The translations under genes and the position numbers were made by a program. The notes below the pieces were generated by a model. The model was not told the origin of the DNA, did no database searches, and saw only the letters and a program-made list of their open reading frames with translations. This document shows, piece by piece, positions 58,535 through 64,000 of a stretch of 64,000 bases of DNA. Position 1 is the stretch's first letter. Each line of letters opens with the position of its first letter. Origin of the DNA: Trichuris trichiura (lineage: Eukaryota > Nematoda > Enoplea > Trichinellida > Trichuridae); contig JBAJFE010000023.1 of assembly GCA_037903355.1 (NCBI GenBank), positions 620,001-684,000 of the forward strand, in the 5' to 3' direction.

Positions 58535-61500
58535 ATGTATTATCTGATTTTTTTGGCGGTCATATTTCCATAATTGGTTGCCATGCATTCCTGAACAAGC
58601 ATAACGTCACGGTCGGTTTGCTCTCTTGGCAAAGCTTACCATGACAAGCATACAGTATGACGGGTGTCTGAAATTTCGACTCGGGAACATCTAAGCAAAA
58701 GGAACGACCTTTTGGTTTTATCTCCTTCTTTGCTGTGTACTGAAAATGTTGTTCGTATCGTTTTCGAACGTTACCCTTAACGCAGGGCGCCAACTCGACT
58801 CTTTCCATTGCCGCTTTGAAATGGGCATCCAGGCAAAGGCCGCTTACAAGATTTCGTATATTGCCTTCGATTAAGCTGCTCGGCTCTATGGCGGGATACT
58901 TTTTCGGTTGATCGAACGCAATATTCTCCATATACCATTTGAACGATTTGCAATTCAACGACTTGCGCAATTGGTGTTGCTTCGTCAAATCACCAGGGTT
59001 CAAATTCCGATAGTGCGGACGACGCATGTACAAATATTCCTTGTACTCGTCCATCCATACTTCGGCTACCCTCTTGTAATTTCTTCCAACGTAATCGCCA
59101 ACTCCCGCTAAAAATTGTTCAAAAAGAAAAAATACCTAAAGCGACGCAAACAAACAACAACGCGCGCTTCAAAATTCGGGATATCCAAAAAAGGCGGGAA
59201 AAAGCTAATTTTAAAATTTGTTCTTTTATCAATGCGTTTGTATTTTCATTTAAAACGCTCCCTTTCCGTTACGCGTACATCGACGCCCGTTCCAGCCGAT
59301 TCCAACGGTTAAGCATAAACAAAATTGTTCGTATACTTTGTGAATAATTACTCGCTGTATTATTATAATACTTATTAATTAAGGACGCCGCGCAACCGGG
59401 AAAGCCGTTTCAAAAAGACAAGAAGACAATTATAAATTTGCCACCGTAAATGTTGCACTTAATTCGCTACGGCATTTTTACTGTTTTTGAACGACCGTAC
59501 CCACTTTCCTACTGTCCAATTAGCAATCGTTAACGGTTGACCAAATTAACCTTGCGGCAATCCGTTGGCAACAGAAATGCCATGCAAGCAAAGGGCCCAA
59601 AAAAAGCCCATACGGGCTGGAGCAAATGGGCGGGAAACGATCCGGAAAGTGAGCTACAAATTATACGATGGCAAAGGCAATTACGCCACGAAAAAAAGGT
59701 ACATTTTCAAAATAATTTCGATTGGAATGTGAAATATTTCCTACGCTCCGACGGAACAGACACCACTGCCCAAATAAGTCATCTTTGCTAGCGGAAAAGT
59801 TGCCGAAAAAGTAAAGTGAAAAGCGCTACGGCGCCTTCCGAAACGACCTTTGAATTCTACATACGTTTGCGCGGGAAGTGGCGGCGTTTCGCTAATCACA
59901 AATTGGCAAAAGAGCGGAGTTCCGCCGCCCGCCGCCGGTTTGGAATCAATAGATTCAATTAAGAAACGATGCGGCAAAGCAAGTCGTTAATCATGGAGCA
60001 TAGTTAGCTCTCGAAAGCAACCGCGCCTAAATAGGAAAGATAAATATAACGTTGCATTTCCTCATCGTTGCCAAGCGGTCATCAAATATCTCACTTTAAT
60101 GAACGGTAATTTTGTAGCTATATGCATTATTGAGCTGATCAATTAGTGCGGAAGACGTTAACCCAACCTGATGCATTCCTGATAGACAATGTCAACTCGA
60201 CGATGTAACGCAGTAGTAGTTTATACAGTTAGTTTATATACAGTTTCGGGATTTTTCGGGATTTTATTCCGGCCCGTTATACAGTACATATTAAGCATGG
60301 AAAAACTAGACTGGACGCCTTACTGTCAGCGCAGAGTAAACGCGGAAGTTGTACACTTTTCCTGAAGAACACTTAGTTATTAATAATAAAAATGCTGTCT
60401 GTCTAAAGCGTTTGCAACTGCTCCATCCGCATCCGTATTGTGATGACAACGACAAACGCGTAAACATACAGTAATACTAACAATTAATAAAGCGCAATTA
60501 GCAGCTTAAAAACCAAACATTTGCATCTCAAATAGAGTACGCGCAAAAATCGCAATTATATAATATATACAGTATTCGATGCACTGTTATCTTCAAGCGG
60601 CAAAAATGACTCACGCGTCTGCGACACTAACTTCAAGTGGATGTAAAAACAAAAATAGTTGCCACTTGTAAGACCCAAAGCACCGCCTAATGCTAAAGTG
60701 GAAAGATTCATTATTGCAACATTGAAGTGGCTCCGCAATTTTTCAATAAAATTACCGCCTTTAGCAACAGTGGAAAATTGCGCGTTCGTTTCACCCTACA
60801 AAGCTAATAAATACGTAAAGCGAAAAGGATTATCGCGGCGGCAATTGGTCACGTCCGTATTGGATGCGTGCCTTTGCATTTGTACATTCTTATTCGGTTG
60901 GCGTATTTATTTTCTCTACGATTGGGCAAGCCGGCAAATCAACTACGAAAAGTAGGCTTGACGCACCTTTTTTAAAACGAAACGAAATTGTACGCTGTGG
61001 AATAAAAATTCGATCCTTTCCCTAAATGCCGATAGTCTGAGCGGTTCGCCGGTTCGTCAAAGGCGGCTAGCGACAACTCGCGTCTTAGCAAATTGTAAAA
61101 AGGCGCAAAAACATTACAACGATCGTCCACTTTTAAAATGTGACTTTAAAACACGGCGGGAAAAACTTACTTCTATTATAAGCTTAACAAAGGCTCCTTC
61201 AATATAATAATTTTAAATTTTTACACTTTTTGAATGTCTTATTCAAATAAACAGATCGAATAAAATAATAGGTACTCGTTTTAACTATTTTACATTACAA
61301 ACAGATTGCCAACGCAATTTCGATGGGAAAATCTCTGTGTCAACGTTTTCAACAATCGTTAGTGCAAAGAGAGAATCGATATCAAGCAGTGCGCAATAAT
61401 TCTTCCCAAGAAATACAATTTGGATGGAATGAAATTAGAAAACATTTCGGTAATTATATTTCTCGCTTCGGTAAAATCTTTTCCCTTATTATCAGTGTTT

Positions 61501-64000
61501 CTACGCAGAGAAAAAAAATTAAGTTTGCATTACAACGCCATCGGGAAATCTCATTCAAGCGTGTCTCAGTATACTGAAAAGATGAAAATGTCGCGAGGCG
61601 GCATAGTTTAAAACTTGGAATGTCACAATCCCGAAAGTGTAGGAATTTCAGAGAATGTCAACGCGCTTTTATAGTTGCGGCCGATTCGGGATTCCGACTA
61701 TTTCAGTATTTGCACCCTCTATTGTTCATATCGAAGCAGTCAAATTCAAAATTGTGGCTTTAAGCTGTCCGAAGTAAATGCATTTTTGAAATTGCTCAAA
61801 TTCCTTCTTTTTAAAAAACATTATTCAATATTCTTTTCGCTAGAACCGTTCTTTCGGGGTTTCGAAACAGACTTGAGCAGAAGCTATCAGCAAATCTTCC
61901 AAGTTATTAATAAAAGCTCTACAACGTCGTATCGATTTCCCATCTGAAACGATTTGCAATACGGTTGTCTTTTGTACAACTAAACTTAATCTCGTATCTT
62001 TTAAAGTGGTTACTGTGCGTGCAAAGTTTCCCGGCTGCGCGCGGACGAACCAAATTTACCTTATTCGTGATTGCTGAATTTTCGGGACGAATCGTCTCAT
62101 ACTCATTAGCGTTAGATAGAACCTCTGCTTTTGCGTTCAGCTTTGAAAGCGCTGGGATACTGCTGATCCCGAAAGCTCAGCAATCACAAAAGAAAAAAGC
62201 ATTATGCACACACTCTTCGGCTTCACAAAATTAAAAATACAAATTAACCGCCAAGTCGATGGATTATTGTGAACGTATTTAACCTAGCAGATCTGCAAGA
62301 GCGACTTCCAACCACCATTAAAGGTAGCAAGCAAGTTAAACCCTTATATATACATATATGCTGCAGGAAATGTACGAAATTAGGCATTACGCGTAACACG
62401 TAGGCAATCTATGGAAAAAAGAAAATCTTTAGGCAGAGTATGAAATATTTAATATTTTACAGAATCTTTTCACCTATCCTATTCCTTTACAAACCTACAG
62501 TGGCGACATCTAGAAGATCAAGTACGCTACTTTGCCTATCACGCGTTCTTTAATCTAAAGCAAAATATAAGGGTAGCACGGCCAAAACTTAGCAAAAAAC
62601 AGCGCTCTTTTCTCCGTAGGTGTCGCTACTGTAGCTTTTCGGGATTGCAGGTGACAAGAGCTTAAAAGTTTCCATTGCCAAGAAAGCATACAGCGTATCA
62701 AAATAGTACAGACGTTTTATACATTGCCTGTAACATATACATATATTTAGTCGCAGCATATGATGCTCAAAAATAAAAGAAAAGATAGCTGCTTACTAAA
62801 GAGATATTCTACAAAATAGGATAGGCAATGATTTAAGCTTTTAAAGAAAAGTAGTTTCCCAACTTACGATTGGATATGGGTGAGAATTTTCTGTAGATAT
62901 GGCCAACGTGAGAACACGGCGCGTCCACCAGTTGACCTCCGCATTGCCATACTTTGAAGGAAAGTTCGTACTGTTCACCTCCCCATATGTCAAGACCTTC
63001 GTCGTAGCCGCCCAACTGCCAAAACCATTTGGCCGATATTGCAAAATAACCGCCGGCCATAACGGGACTTCGAAACGGCTTGTTCGGTTGCTTCAAGTCT
63101 TCGGGTAGCAAAGGAAGGCGCTAATGCGTACAACAGGCAGCCGTTGGCCACTTTTATACAGCGCGGGATTGCATGCTATGCGCTTACCTTGTAATAAAAT
63201 TCCCAATCCCACGAACCCCTACAAATAAAACCATAAATATACAGATCAAAGGAGTGATTTCCTGTTAAGAAAAAAGAGATATACTTAAAACAACATATAC
63301 ATATAGGATTCGTGTAATTAAAAAAAAGACGTTCATCCACCTTGCGCCGTGATCTTGAATACGATATTCAAACGTTTCATAGTCGATGACGTCAACAAAT
63401 GGGCACACGACCGTACGATAATCCCGCGCTATTGGGTCAAGCAGAGGGGGAAGCCAGTTGTAATTGCACTCCGAATGTGAATCAAGAAATACGAGCACCT
63501 AAAGCAGCAGCATTGTCGAACAAATGAAGCTAAGATCGTTTACGCAAAATGGCTTACTTCGCTAGTTGACCGTTTGGCGCCAAGCAAGCGGGTTCGAATG
63601 AGACCTTCTCTTTTTGTAGCTCGGGCAATTTTAACCAAACCAGGCCAATGGGAGTTCACGTATTCGTCCAGTTGTGCTTTCAGATCGACTTGGCTGCTAA
63701 AGTCGTCGGCCAAAATGATCTCTTGAAGCAATTCGGGCGGAGAGCGATTTACAATACTATATACGGTTCTCAAAAGCACCGACAAGTGCTCATTGTGAAA
63801 CGGAATAATGACGGCCACTCGAGGCAATTCTGCTTTGTACAACTGGCCCAAACAAAGCCGATGGCGTACATCCTTAACCGACCGATTCAAGGCAAGATAT
63901 TCGCTAACAAGAGCGGAAAAGCCATTTTGCTTGTACAGTTTTTCTTTCAATCCCGAATTCTTCAATTCGTCCGACAAATGGTACGGCTGTCCTTGTTCGC
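58418..64000 (-). CDS. galnt10: Polypeptide N-acetylgalactosaminyltransferase, GALNT10-like (5' end off window)
   Basis: Six exons join in phase: 64000-63558 (partial), 63498-63341, 63218-63188 (31 nt), 63120-62868, 59107-58640 and 58590-58418 (TAA), giving about 508 residues. The enzyme starts mucin-type O-glycosylation in the Golgi by moving GalNAc from UDP-GalNAc to Ser/Thr. Visible parts: GQPY before the catalytic domain; [38 protein letters not shown]; the metal-binding DSH in [41 protein letters not shown]; then a ricin-B lectin domain with CLD repeats and QLW/QSW (of QxW type). [13 protein letters not shown] and LNCKSFKW point to the GALNT10 subgroup. The cytoplasmic tail and membrane anchor lie beyond 64000. 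One donor is GTGGAT (63340). Intron 4 is 3.76 kb. Confidence 0.95.
59108..62867 (-). other. Large intron of the GALNT10-like gene
   Basis: This 3.76-kb gap separates two exons with matching phase (1 to 1). It holds scattered short open frames on the plus strand (59537-59791, 61323-61577, 61675-61947) without known domains and no transposon I can identify. ATTTGCAT occurs once (60519). Confidence 0.6.

Overview
The window is animal nuclear DNA, most likely from a nematode and probably an enoplean of the Trichuris/Trichinella kind. This rests on compact multi-exon genes with many introns of about 35-100 bp, GT-AG splicing, a Gypsy/Mag-type retrotransposon, dense short inverted-repeat elements, and a possible trans-splice acceptor just before one start codon. 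The species is inference; no rRNA, tRNA or mitochondrial marker is present.

Layout. 1-0.7 kb holds the 5' end of an unrecognised minus-strand gene that runs off the left edge. 1.7-4.6 kb is a decayed Gypsy-type element with gag, protease, RT, RNase H and a cut-off integrase. 4.6-25.5 kb is accessory and repeat-rich: a family of fold-back elements, a 189-bp AC microsatellite, dispersed repeats, several tandem arrays (41-bp, 21-bp, 108-bp and about 131-bp units) and a nine-copy, 4.2-kb satellite of about 455-bp units. Only weak coding candidates occur there. 25.5-27.2 kb has one small candidate gene.

From 27.7 kb on there are well-supported host genes, reconstructed exon by exon with matching splice phases: a TBX20-class T-box factor (minus, 7 exons, 521 aa, 33581-27764); a 9.4-kb intergenic block rich in octamer motifs; an hnRNP Q/R (SYNCRIP-like) RNA-binding protein (plus, 10 exons, 619 aa, 42983-46016); a convergent MPPED-family metallophosphoesterase-like gene (minus, 5 exons, 341 aa) that has lost most metal-binding residues; an unrecognised multi-exon gene (53159-50732, minus); candidate exons on both strands at 56.9-57.7 kb; and a GALNT10-like polypeptide N-acetylgalactosaminyltransferase (minus, 6 exons visible) that runs off the right edge.

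The neighbouring genes have unrelated roles (development, RNA processing, glycosylation), as expected for a eukaryotic locus without operonic logic. The most unusual features are the apparent pseudo-phosphoesterase, the large satellite array with related flanks, the fold-back element family including a 252-bp palindrome, and the octamer density around the T-box gene.
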